Assembly: GCA_017506865.1 (NCBI GenBank)
Contig: JAFCMP010000301.1
Location: 496,001-560,000, forward strand
Reading direction: 5' to 3'
DNA length: 64,000 bases
Source of the DNA: Tribonema minus
Lineage: Eukaryota; Sar; Xanthophyceae; Tribonematales; Tribonemataceae
Shown here in pieces: positions 47,001 to 56,300 of the stretch. Position 1 is the stretch's first letter. The number at the start of each line of letters is the position of its first letter. The position numbers and the translations under genes were made by a program. A model generated the notes under the pieces. The model was not told the origin of the DNA, did not search any database, and saw only the letters and a list, made by a program, of their open reading frames with translations.

Positions 47001-47755
47001 TAGGCTTTGCGAACAGCATGCAGCTGCTGTCGATGCTCTACATAGCATGCTGCATGCCTGCGTTGCCACTTGCACTGATGTATACAGTACATGAAGGTGT
47101 ACATGCACCCTGCGCCATGGTGCATTTTTCACCACGTTGATTGCTTCAGCGCTGCTCTATGCCCTGCTGGGCTTGTCAGAGTACACAATGGAAACTCAGC
47201 TCTCGAGTGCCCGTGCACTGTGTTGAAGTACCAAGAGGCAAGCTTGGTACTGCTGCCTGCTGCTGCTCGTACGAGCATCTGCTGACTGTCGCGTACATCA
47301 GAAAGGCTGAAAGAGCGCAGCTGATTGAATCATTAGACTTGCAGGCCGCTGCGAGAATTAGTGTAGGGCATGTTTTGTCACAACCCCCTTGATACGTTGT
47401 ACATCCGGTCATTCACGCAGTAGCTACGGTCGCAGCAGAAGCTGAGTGCAGCCTCTGAAGTAGGCGATGCACCAGCACAGCTACTGCTCACCTGCATTCA
47501 TTGTCCACGGGACAGCACTATTCGCTACAGAGGACAACATGCGAAGCATGTCAAGGTCATTCCGGCTTCACAAGTGAAAGGCCTTTGCCGTCTGCTGCAC
47601 TGCACCACCATGATGAGAGGGGTGAAATTTGTGAAATGCGTCACATGCGTCTGCTAGCCCGCTGATTCTTTGCCGCTATTGCTGACCTTGCGCTCCGTCT
47701 CTGTGCCCAGCAGCTTGAAGGCGAACTTGTTCACGGTGGCCTGCACTGCCTCCAT
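37293..47755 (-). CDS. Epsin-like ENTH-domain protein with Gln-rich tail
   Basis: ENTH proteins bind phosphoinositides and clathrin or its adaptors in vesicle formation. Eight exons, all phases matching: 47687-47755, 46118-46233, 44465-44588, 43247-43370, 42084-42267, 40822-40976, 39263-39396, 37293-38102; 571 residues. The ENTH fold covers about residues 1-160: start helix NKFAFKLLGTETERK, then DWATSRELHGLAAYTF, the signature WRTILKAVRLVNHCVTYGAE, and VREAAKEVLVLLK joined to DTDRIRRQRAEAR. Next come an acidic/polar stretch with FAQDLLDLDLPTDDTS, a coiled-coil stretch (ELERQLEAQRRQLEDLKRLM), and a 269-residue last exon rich in Gln, Gly and Met with poly-Gln runs. LLDLDL could be a clathrin-box-like motif (LLxLx). 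No NPF or DPW motif is seen, unlike in animal epsins. An AP180-like protein is the alternative. The exon 1 donor is the weaker GTCAGC. Confidence 0.83.
38280..38480. repeat. Copy of last-exon acceptor edge and intron
   Basis: About 190 bp repeat 38090-38275. They begin GGCTGCATGGGCCCACCCTG (the acceptor edge of the last epsin exon) and continue into intron to GGGGTTTGAG. The spacing is about 190 bp. Confidence 0.8.
38670..39180 (-). repeat. Four copies of exon 7 3' edge of the epsin-like gene
   Basis: The donor edge (codons for LEDLKRLMQQQQGGMQ, then GTATGC at 39262) recurs with its donor near 39105-39170, 38937-39000, 38800-38860 and 38678-38720, increasingly decayed with distance. The period is about 120-165 bp. 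They encode variants such as LEELKRLIGQQGG. Confidence 0.85.
39500..39600 (-). repeat. Copy of exon 7 5' edge of the epsin-like gene
   Basis: Encodes ALADTQDLMTLSKQK behind GGCGCAG, like ALAETQDLMTLSKQT in the genuine exon at 39396. It ends in an alternative donor (GAG/GTGTAC). Either could in principle be spliced. Confidence 0.85.
39880..40085. repeat. Minisatellite, unit about 21 bp
   Basis: About nine units of TGACAGCGCTGAGCACTGA(TG), some with GCAAAAGC in place of GTGACAGC. In an intron of the epsin-like gene. The word TGAGCACTG is shared with the coding minisatellite at 18632-18745. Confidence 0.9.
40120..40748 (-). repeat. Five copies of exon 6 3' edge of the epsin-like gene
   Basis: The genuine donor edge (40819-40880, encoding FAQDLLDLDLPTDDTS) recurs at 40687-40748, 40530-40592, 40428-40487, 40263-40323 and 40120-40180. 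Each copy is joined to ACTTCAAGT-rich intron. Most copies keep TCCTGCGCAAAGTA, and several keep the donor. Confidence 0.9.
41100..41350. repeat. Three copies of exon 6 5' edge of the epsin-like gene
   Basis: TACATACCCGGAACGGAACTG, the acceptor edge of the exon at 40976, recurs near 41112, 41215 and 41323 (period about 105 bp), each followed by a G-rich tract. Confidence 0.85.
41640..42060. repeat. Copies of exon 5 3' edge of the epsin-like gene
   Basis: The donor edge with TCCGTCTGCACGACCCCAAA recurs near 41985-42040, 41765-41820 and 41650-41700, each beside ACTTCAA words. The copies are strongly diverged. Confidence 0.7.
42290..42680. repeat. Copies of exon 5 5' edge of the epsin-like gene
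   Basis: TCTGTTACG(C/G)C(G/A)CATGTAACAG, the acceptor edge at 42267, recurs near 42320, 42370, 42437 and 42637. Two longer intronic blocks with GTGTTGGAGCCAAGAACAGGA (42514, 42588) are also duplicated. Confidence 0.8.
43470..43573 (+). mobile_element. SINE-like repeat, 5'-truncated copy
   Basis: The GCAGCAGCGGCGACTACG core and AGAGCTCTACGATCTTTTG end match the family. In the intron between the exons starting at 43370 and ending at 44465 of the epsin-like gene. Confidence 0.7.
43845..44360 (-). repeat. Four copies of exon 3 3' edge of the epsin-like gene
   Basis: The donor edge (CCTGTCGTTG(C/T)GC(A/G)TCCCATGC, coding for DAQRQ then GTAA) recurs near 44300, 44120, 43965 and 43845, at about 120-180 bp spacing. 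A SINE-like element is inserted between two of the units. Confidence 0.85.
44192..44276 (+). mobile_element. SINE-like repeat, short 5'-truncated copy
   Basis: Only the last 85 bp of the family, from TTTTTGGTAGATAGCACTTG to TTTTGATTCATTTCCAT. Confidence 0.65.
44690..44865 (-). repeat. Two copies of exon 3 5' edge of the epsin-like gene
   Basis: GCGCCACGTGTTGTTCTT(C/T)GGGTC, the acceptor edge at 44588, recurs near 44718. A shorter version lies near 44815. Spacing is about 125 bp. Confidence 0.8.
45239..45312. repeat. Degenerate telomere-like run
   Basis: Repeated CCTAAC, CTCTAAC and CCCTAAT variants over about 70 bp in the intron between exons 2 and 3 of the epsin-like gene. Confidence 0.75.
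45511..45573. repeat. Inverted telomere-like repeat
   Basis: CCTAACCCTAATCCTAAC on the left arm and TTAGGTTAGGGTTAGGGTTA on the right arm face each other across a short spacer. The two arms could pair as a hairpin. Confidence 0.85.
45815..46000 (-). repeat. Two copies of exon 2 3' edge of the epsin-like gene
   Basis: The donor edge (GTGAGCATGG(C/G)GTAGACC, coding for VVYAML) recurs near 45955 and 45828; the genuine edge is at 46118. Confidence 0.85.
46335..46450 (-). repeat. Two copies of exon 2 5' edge of the epsin-like gene
   Basis: GCCCAACTG(T/C)TGCAGTAAA, the acceptor edge at 46233, recurs near 46364 and 46429. Confidence 0.85.
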
Positions 47756-48834
47756 GGTACGCCCCAAACGCTCCCCGTCCACACTAACGCTGCGCTGTTG
47801 AGTCCCTCAGGCACCTGTCCGCTTTGCGCTGACACAGGTGTGTGTGTGTGTGTGTCTCGCAACAGCTCTACCGTTTTGCACTGCAGGAAAGCCATGACGT
47901 GACCAGGAATCGATCCTGTGCCAGACAGGCGCCGTTAATAAGCATGTTCAGGTTGGCACCTTTAATAAGCATGTTCAGGTTGGCACTGTGCTGGTGAATG
48001 CAATGGTGATCTTGCAAAAAAGTATAGTTGGCCCCACAGCCCACATGGCGCTCACCATTCCCCCTGTGGTGCTGAGAATTATGCAAAGAGAGCAACGCTG
48101 TCCAATACGGCACGCCAGGCAGGAGCATCGCGTCTTCCTTTGCTTGCTGGCAAGGTCGGAGGAACTGTTTGGCTTGACACTTGACTGCGATCTTGATTTC
48201 AATGATTTGAGTCATCTTTTATTAATTCAATGTCCATGACCTCAGCATATGCCAAGCTTCAGTGGCTTCTCAGGCTCAGTGGCTTCCTGTGCACTGCTAC
48301 ATAGCAGCTGCTGCTGATATGCGTCGATTGCACAAGAATGTAGGCAGTTGTGCACAATGACATGAAAGAGGCTCATTGACAAGCTTTCAACCAGAAGCTG
48401 AAGACACAGCAGAGCACAGCTGCCTGCTGTTATGGAGGGTTGCAAAAGGAAGATCAACGTAGTGCAGCTGGTGCGCATGCTTTTTGGGTAACATCAACTT
48501 GGAACAGCCCAAAGTCAACATCGCGATCAAACAACTGCGACTGAAGGTTCTCACTATATGCACATCTCACAGGCAGTCTCACAGGTAGTCTTAAGTCCAA
48601 AGCTCTGCAGGAATTTCAGGCAGGGTACATACCCCGCTTATCAGAGCATTGCAAGGCTAGTCCCATTGAACACAGCGTGCGCAATTGCTCAACGGGCGAC
48701 CGCCACAAAGCATTGCACGCTCAGCATAAGCGCATCACTGTCAGGCTATGGCCCTACAGCCTTGCCAGCATCGGACCCAACTGGATGAGTGCAATGCGCA
48801 ACCCTGTGTCAGCTTGATAGCAGGCAAACCTTTG
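47756..48834. other. Upstream flank of the epsin-like gene, no gene seen
   Basis: Contains a (GT)n run at 47840-47855 and a duplicated AATAAGCATGTTCAGGTTGG (47937 and 47962). Otherwise nothing stands out. Confidence 0.4.
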
Positions 48835-50064
48835 TCAGCATCGGGCGCGCAGCATGCTTACCACGTTCAGAGTTTTACCTTGTACTGCTATAGTGCCATT
48901 GCACCGTGACCAGTCAAGTGCTGCATGCACTGCAGCTGTGCCCAAGTGTTCGTTGAAATAGTTGGCCATCATCAAGCTACAATGCCCACAAGAGCAGCTC
49001 CGGTGCACGCTGAACCGTTCAGTTGTTTGCACAGAATTGCAGAATTGCAGCGCCCGTGACATCATTTTGTCCCACGACAGATGCATTGCAACGGGCCAGC
49101 GAGCTTCGGCTGCAGCATACACCACACCATTGCACCAAATGCCGCGGAGGGCCACAGGCCGCCTAATGCTTCAGCTCATCCTGTAACATCTAGCTCCAGG
49201 AGACGCCCTGCATGCGCCTGTAAGGCTGAGTCTTGACGCGGTTCAAGTCACCTTGCTATTGTGGCCGTTTGACCCAGCCTTGTGTGTCTTTTGAAAGAGG
49301 GACAACTGTGCCCAGCTGCGTTTGGGCCCAGGTCAACACCCCTCCCATTTGCATGCCTGGAAGCGTTTGCGTCACTGGCCCAAAAGCGACATGCCTTCAA
49401 GTCAGCCACAGATGTCCACAACTGTAACTGCAGTCACAGTAGAAAGGAAAGATGCTGCGGCCACACACAATAACTTGCATCGGTGAATGGCCAAACATGC
49501 ATCACAGCTGGGGCACAGAGCAGCACTGCTTTCATGACATCACCACAAGTGCCACTTCCACCACGGTCCAGATAAAAGTCGTTTACAACCATGTCGTTGG
49601 TGGTTGCATGTCTGAGATGAGCACCCTCTGGCTGGCACATCATATTTTATGGACCAAATGCCAGCCCCTGGCAAACTCGCGTTGGCAGCAGGTGAGCGAC
49701 GTATCGCTCACATGGGACGCGTCGGTGGGAGGGCAGAGAAGCAACACACAGCAATTCGGCAACGAACAGTGCTGATCACCTGCTTGCGTCTCCACTTTGC
49801 CGGTCACCAGTTTCGCATATGACGATGGTGTCTCGCTGTTGCCAGCGTGGCCGTTCCAGCTGCTCCAGTCTCCTGAGCCACTCTCATTGCGAGCCGCTCT
49901 CCAACGCTTGCCGGCTGTTGCAATCAACTGCTTGCAATACGAATTGTCGCCACGAGCGGTGAATCTGATAACATGGCTGCCGCAGTGATTCAGGCACCAG
50001 AACGTCATGTGGGGCCAGCTTTTGTCCCACCAGGCAGAGCGCGTCAGCTCTCCCTCGAATCGTC
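48835..50064 (-). other. Possible exons of an unrecognised minus-strand gene
   Basis: Three open stretches look protein-like but cannot be joined with certainty. 49787-50064 includes SAWWDKSWPHMTFWC and NESGSGDWSSWNGHAGN and ends at GCAG/GTGATC. 49480-49640 encodes MVVNDFYLDRGGSGTCGDV. 48835-49155 encodes GIWCNGVVYAAAEARWP. I recognise no family. The plus strand is also open over parts of this region, so this may be chance. Confidence 0.2.
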
Positions 50065-50311
50065 ACCATCCATTCCGTGACCCCCAGCAAACAGCCGCTC
50101 ATCACATTTGAGCAAAAACTCGGATCGTGCGCTCGCTCTAATCTCTAAGACAACGCAGCGACGAGGCCACGCGGTGCTATCTATCATTCTCAGCAGGCTG
50201 CAGAGCTCCTGTGTCCGTAGCAGCCTGCAGTTATCCACAGTCGCTGCGCTGAAACCGAGCGGCAACAAGCGAGCAACAGCAACTAAGGCGCGAGGCGTGA
50301 GGTGAAAGATC

Positions 50312-53300
50312 ATGGACAATGCTGACAAAGCTGAGAGCGGCGGCTGCTGTGGAGGATTGGGGCATTCTGCCAAGGCCATTCCGAAGAAAACACTCATTAT
50401 AGCAGGCGTAGTGACAGCAGTAGTGATAGCCGCGATTGTGGGAGCAGTGGTCGGCACTCAGGCTGCGAAGAACAGCTCCGGAAGCAGCGACAGCAGCGAT
50501 GTGCAGCCGATAGCGGGCTGTGGCGCGGCGACGGCGTACTCGTCTGACGCTGCTCAGACAGAAGGGGTATCCTACTGGTTCAGCGACTCGACCTGCTGCA
50601 GCAAGTGCCCCGTCGCCTCTGTCGGGACCTATGACTGCGGAGGCGGCCTTTTGAAGTATGTCACACAGTGCGCCTCAGGCTCGGCGCCCTACACGAGCTA
50701 CTACTCTCCTGCAGGCCTGACCAGCAAGGATGCGCCAGCATGCTCAGCCACCGACCCTTCGTCCACCACGGCCACCAAGTGCTCAGCACAGGAACCACAA
50801 GCTGCAGCTACAGCCGCAGGCGGATTCTTCACCGAAGTTCCCAAAGCTGCAGCGCCTGTGCCGGCACCGACCCCAGCACCGTCGTCTGGAAAGATCGTTC
50901 CCTCTTTTGGAGTGCCCAGGAAGCTGCTGTGGAGTGACGAATTTGACGGAACTGCACTCAACACAGGTACGTTGTTTGAGTGTTCACCGTGCCCTCCTGC
51001 GATGTTACGAACGTGATGCATGTCCAAAGCTTGACTGGTTCAGCTCAAAGCCTTCTATGTGCCATTTCTTGGGCACTATTGCAGAAACCGCATTTTGCTC
51101 TAGTCAAGATCGACAACAGCGCGTCCCTGCAATAGCCATATGGATGTGCTGCTGAGCAGAATGAACGCCACTTTCATGTTTTGCACACCTCTTGGATCAG
51201 CCTTTTGGCAGCTCTTGCCAACAAGCACAAAGAAAACCATTTTTTTGGGAATTTTATCACATCACCGCGAAGCCATTCAACCATGCTTAAGAGGAATGGG
51301 TTCACGCAGAGGCAGCACCAGCATTCTAAGATTGGGTTTGGGCTAAATTGGAATTTGTCTTGTTTATGTACCGTCAGGTGGCGCTACTTCTGACTACCTC
51401 TGCAGCAACTCATAAGCACGCTCCTCTTAGCTCTGTCTGCATCTTGAAACATCGCACATGCACACACATTTCCCAATACACATTACCCACTCGCATCCTG
51501 GATCGTGTCTTCGTTGCGTGTTCGCTGCGTACCATTAACATAGTACCCACTCGCATTTCGAATCGTACCTTCGCTGCGTGTTCGCTGCGCAGACATCTGG
51601 ACCCCCTATGTTGGCAACGGCTGCGAGCAGAAGGCAACGGATGGCACACTGGCACCGAACTGCGGATTTGGCAATGGAGAGCTGCAGTCATATGAGGTAT
51701 GTGAGCTACGATGTATGTGGGACATTGCCAGGCGAAGGGGGGGCTTTTTTTTGCTTAGTTGAAGTTGAAGTTGACAGCTGCGAAGTGTGATTTTATTGTG
51801 TTTGGGCTACCAGCTGGAGCTGGCCTACCGAACACGTGAGACCTTTCCATACTGAACACCCATGCCCTCGAACGCTACAAAGCTCGCACACAGAAGTCTT
51901 TTGACCTGTGGATATGATGGCACTGTTTGACTCGTGGCCAATGACTGCAACAGCGGCAACCACGGTTATTGGTGGACGGCACTTGCGGCTAACCATCCTT
52001 TGTCACGTAGAGCTCTACGATCTTTTGATTCGTTTCCATTGTACATATGTTTTACTCACAAGGGCAAAGCACATGCTCTCAAGTAAAGTTTTGGTGAAAA
52101 TGACCAGCTGTACACGCGCTTTGCTTTTTGAGCCAGATGGAGCATTACCCTGGCAAACTGCGCTTTTGACAAATACGGGCTCTACATGTAACTGCTGTAA
52201 CACTGTGGCGCCAGTCAGAGGACCCTATTCGCTACCAGCAGCAGCGCAGTGGCGGCAGATGTGAGGCATTGTTTTTTTGCCTATGCAAACAGCAGCATCG
52301 TCATTTTCTGCCCTGCCCACCCATATGGGAGAAAAACTCGCATGTCACATGCAGCTTGCGCGCTGTGATCCACTAATAAGGGCGTATTGGCAGGTGTGAC
52401 TGCGGTCCTGTGAGATGCAGGAACATGCTCTGCAGCAGTGCACAAGCTCTTGTGTGTCTTGCAATTTGACACTAAACTTCAGAGCACAGTATACGTGCCT
52501 TGTTGCAAGTACAACTACGAGCACGTTTGCATGGAGTTGAAGTTTATCTGTTTCAGGCATGGCAAGGTCAAGCTTACATCATATGTCTCTGCTCTGACTC
52601 GTCAGGCTGATGCATGGATGCGCCGGCATTTGCCTTGCAAATGCAATGCTCTACCAACTGAGCTATTGAAGTTGATCTATTCCGGGCATGGCAAGGACCA
52701 GCTTCCATCATTTGTTTCTGCTCTTGTCTCCTCAGGCTGCAAATGTGTACGTGCAGGGCGGGAGCCTGTACCTCAATGCAGAGCTGCTGGCAAAGCCCTT
52801 GGCCAACACGGCGCAGATAGCATCAGGCAAAGTCACATCCAACGCGCCCTACACGTGAGTTTGCACACCTCCAACTACGACATTTGAGTCGTGGTGTACA
52901 CGTGAGTTTGCATACTTCTCAGTATGACATTTGAGCGGTGGGAGTCATGCAGGCGTTGCTTTCAAGTCACGCAGGCTTTGCTTATGCAGTGGTGCAAAAT
53001 GCACAGATAGGTCTGACCAAAATGGCGCATGTAGCATCAGGCAGAGTGACATCAGATGCCCCTTACACATGAGTACACTCGGTACACCATGTGCTTCTGA
53101 GCCACCTGTGAATTTCATGGGCACTTCAAAGTTGAAGTCCTTTTGTCAGGTATCATATTCAGGCAAAAATGCATAGCTTCGGAATGGTTTGCGGTTGGCT
53201 TGGACCAGTATGCACTCATTTGTATGGAGTGGTTTGTACACATACGGGGACCTCACAGCTTGTTTGTCTGGTTTGCAAATAGCCCATTGTGCGCGTGCGT

Positions 53301-56300
53301 GTGACCGCAGCGCAAAGTTTGGGCGCACTGAGGCCCGCACCGTGACATTGACCTCTATCTGACCAAGCTTGCTGCATATGGAGTGCTACCTATCATACAT
53401 AGGACCAGTAAGCACATTCGTCCGAATCTCACACGTTCCACAACACACTCGCGTGTCACCGCAGTGCAAAGTTTGGTCGTGTGGAGGCCCTGATTAAGCT
53501 GCCATTTGGCATTGGCCTCTGGCCAGCTTCTTCCTGCTGCTTATGGTGTGCTCCATATCATACATACCAAAAACAAGCACATGCACTTCACTGATCCCAT
53601 CGTGCGCTCACATGTCACCGCAGTGCGAAGTTTGGACGTGTGGAGGCCCTCATCACCTTGCCATTTGGCATTGGCCTCTGGCCCAGCTTCTTCCTGCTGC
53701 CAGTCAATGAGACCTATGGTCCATGGCCTGCCAGCGGCGAAATAGACATCCTCGGTGAGTACAGCGTCTGTACAGAGTGGTGCACTCTGAGTACAGCTTG
53801 AGTCCAAATAGACATCATTCGTGTTTGTACAGACAGGTACCCACCAAGTACATTCTCAGTTAGTACAGTGTCCGTATAGATGGGTACACACGAAGTACAG
53901 CCAGAGTGCACATTGACGTGTGGCGAGTGGCCTGCCAGTGGCGAATGCGAGACATTCTCAATGAGTACAGAGTGCAGCAGGATGTGAGTGCGCAACTGGT
54001 ACATGATGATTGCACACGGAGTTCAATGACGTGCCCGCACAGGCCTGCCAGGTACAAGATTGGCATGACATCGACCACACAGTTCAGTTCAGTGAGGCTG
54101 GAGTGCGAAACTGGCATCACATGCACACTTGAGTGCGCAGTGTGCACAGGGCCTGCGCATGTTCTTGAAACCATTACGCCCAACGCCACATGAAGGTTGT
54201 TGCATTCAGAGCATGAATCTGTGGCAGTTTCCAGCTACTACTGCTTACCAACCAGTGCCAGCCTGTGAACGGTAGACATGAACTTGAAAGTGAACTGCAG
54301 CAGTTTGCTGCAGCATGTCGAAGTATATGTGAGCTGCTACCCAGTTTTCAGTGGCTTGCATCTCACGCTACAACATATTGGTCAAGATGTCACGTATGCA
54401 CGTTCTCACATGATTATGTATTTCTGTTCTGCTGCACCGCTGCAGAGACGTACAACATCCAGCCGTCCCCGGTGGCCACGCCAGTGCTCAGCAGCCTGCA
54501 CTACGGCACACCTGTGTACCTCAACGGGCCCAAGGGTCAGGTAAGCACTGTCTTTAACGCACACTCAATTGTGTCATTACTTGGCCACCGCAGTGCTCAG
54601 CAGAAGGGCCCAATGGCGCGCTCCACTTGAGATGCGCATCGAACATTACTTGGTGTACCTCAACAGGCCCAAGGCATCGCACATTACTTGGTGTACCTCA
54701 ACAGGCCCAAGGGCCAGGTATGCCCTGCCTGTAACGTACACTTGCTTTGCGTCTTTGCCATTGCTATGTACATCCATGCATACCTACCGTGTGGCCACCC
54801 CAGTGCTCAGCAGCCTGCGTTGAAGGGCTCAAGGGTGCGCTCCGCTTGAAGTGCGCATCTGAAGTGTACCCTAGCATACCAGCCCTTTACATACATACCC
54901 TCATTGACATGATGTTTGTTGCCTGAGTCACTAAGTTCAATGCGCAGGGCAGGTCACAGTGCTGGTCTGTTTGGGGATTGACCTCTCCTGTAACTGCCCC
55001 TCTGCACCACCATTATTGCAGAATGGTTGCGTGCTGATGGATGGGAGGAGCCTAGGGGGCGAGCCGCACGTGTTTGCGCTGGAGTGGAGCCCTGAAAGGT
55101 GCTAATAAGCATATGAGATCACACACATGATAATAAACTAGACGATCTGTAGTCAAAACCGAGACTGCTTCTGTCAATGAGTGCATGGTCAGCTGAAAGG
55201 TGCTAATAAGCAATTGAGATCAATCACACAAGAATAAACTAGACGTGCTGTAGCCAAAACTGAAACTGCTCCTGTCACTGAAAGCGTGGCTGGCTTTCAT
55301 GGTGGCTTCTGTCTGTGAATGCAGTGTGTTGGGCTTATTACAACTGTGCCTCGATGATGTTGTGGCGTGACATGTGATGAGCTTATGCCTAAAGCTAGTT
55401 AGTAGCTCAACATCAATAGCATCCTGCTTAGCTCTGTGAACCCTGCACGCCCCTGAAATGCGACACCTGTATAGCACTACTAACTGTCACTTCAGGCGAC
55501 CTCTAACTGAAATGCGACGCCTGTATAGCACTACTAATTGTCACTTCAGGCAACCTCTAACTGTGACTGCTTTGACGGGCCTCTTGAACGATCCTACAAA
55601 ATGTGAGGAATTGAGCAAGCGCACAAGCCTGTGCTGCAGTTGGGCCATCCGTCTCTAACATTGATGACTCATATGTGCCGCGTGTGTCAGGCTCAACATG
55701 TTAGGACGCCAACAGACAAGCAAACAGTGGCTGTCCATGTGAAGTGGCGCCATTCAAACATTATATTTCAGCCCTCGCTACAGTGCACTTCATATCTGGA
55801 AGCTGAGGCCATACCTCAACACTTGCACAATATCTGACAGCCACATGCCTCTTACAAGCATGTAGATGTAGGTACCAGTGAGACACCGTCAGTTGCGGTA
55901 GGTAGCATAAGTCATGTCGGCAATTTTTGGTGTCCTAGTGTGATCCAATCTTTACCCCCCCCGCCCCCCCTTTCTTGTCCTGCAGCTTGAAGGTCTGGAC
56001 AAGTAGACAGCTACTGTACGTATTCTGCATGACGCAGTGCGTATGCAGAATGGCTTCAACCAATTTTCACCCTATCTGGAGCTTCAACTCCGTTTTATAC
56101 CCCCCCCTTTGCAGCCTGAAATCTACATATGTGGACAACTACCTATTCTGCGAGATGACGCAGTGTTGAATATATAATGTTTTCAACTAATTTTCACCCT
56201 ATCTGAAGCTCAAACTCCCACTTGACGACGCTCCTCTCGTGCCCCCCCCCCCTGCAGCCTGAAATTCTACGTGGACAACTACCTGTTCTGCGAGATGACG

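Noticed and set aside
50044-50457. 137-residue minus-strand frame
   Set aside because: Its first half is antisense to the membrane helix of the GH16 protein, and the rest has no family signature.
51801-52040. tRNA-derived SINE head
   Set aside because: GTTCGAGGGC on the minus strand resembles a B box, but no matching A box at the right distance and no cloverleaf could be drawn, so no tRNA origin is claimed.
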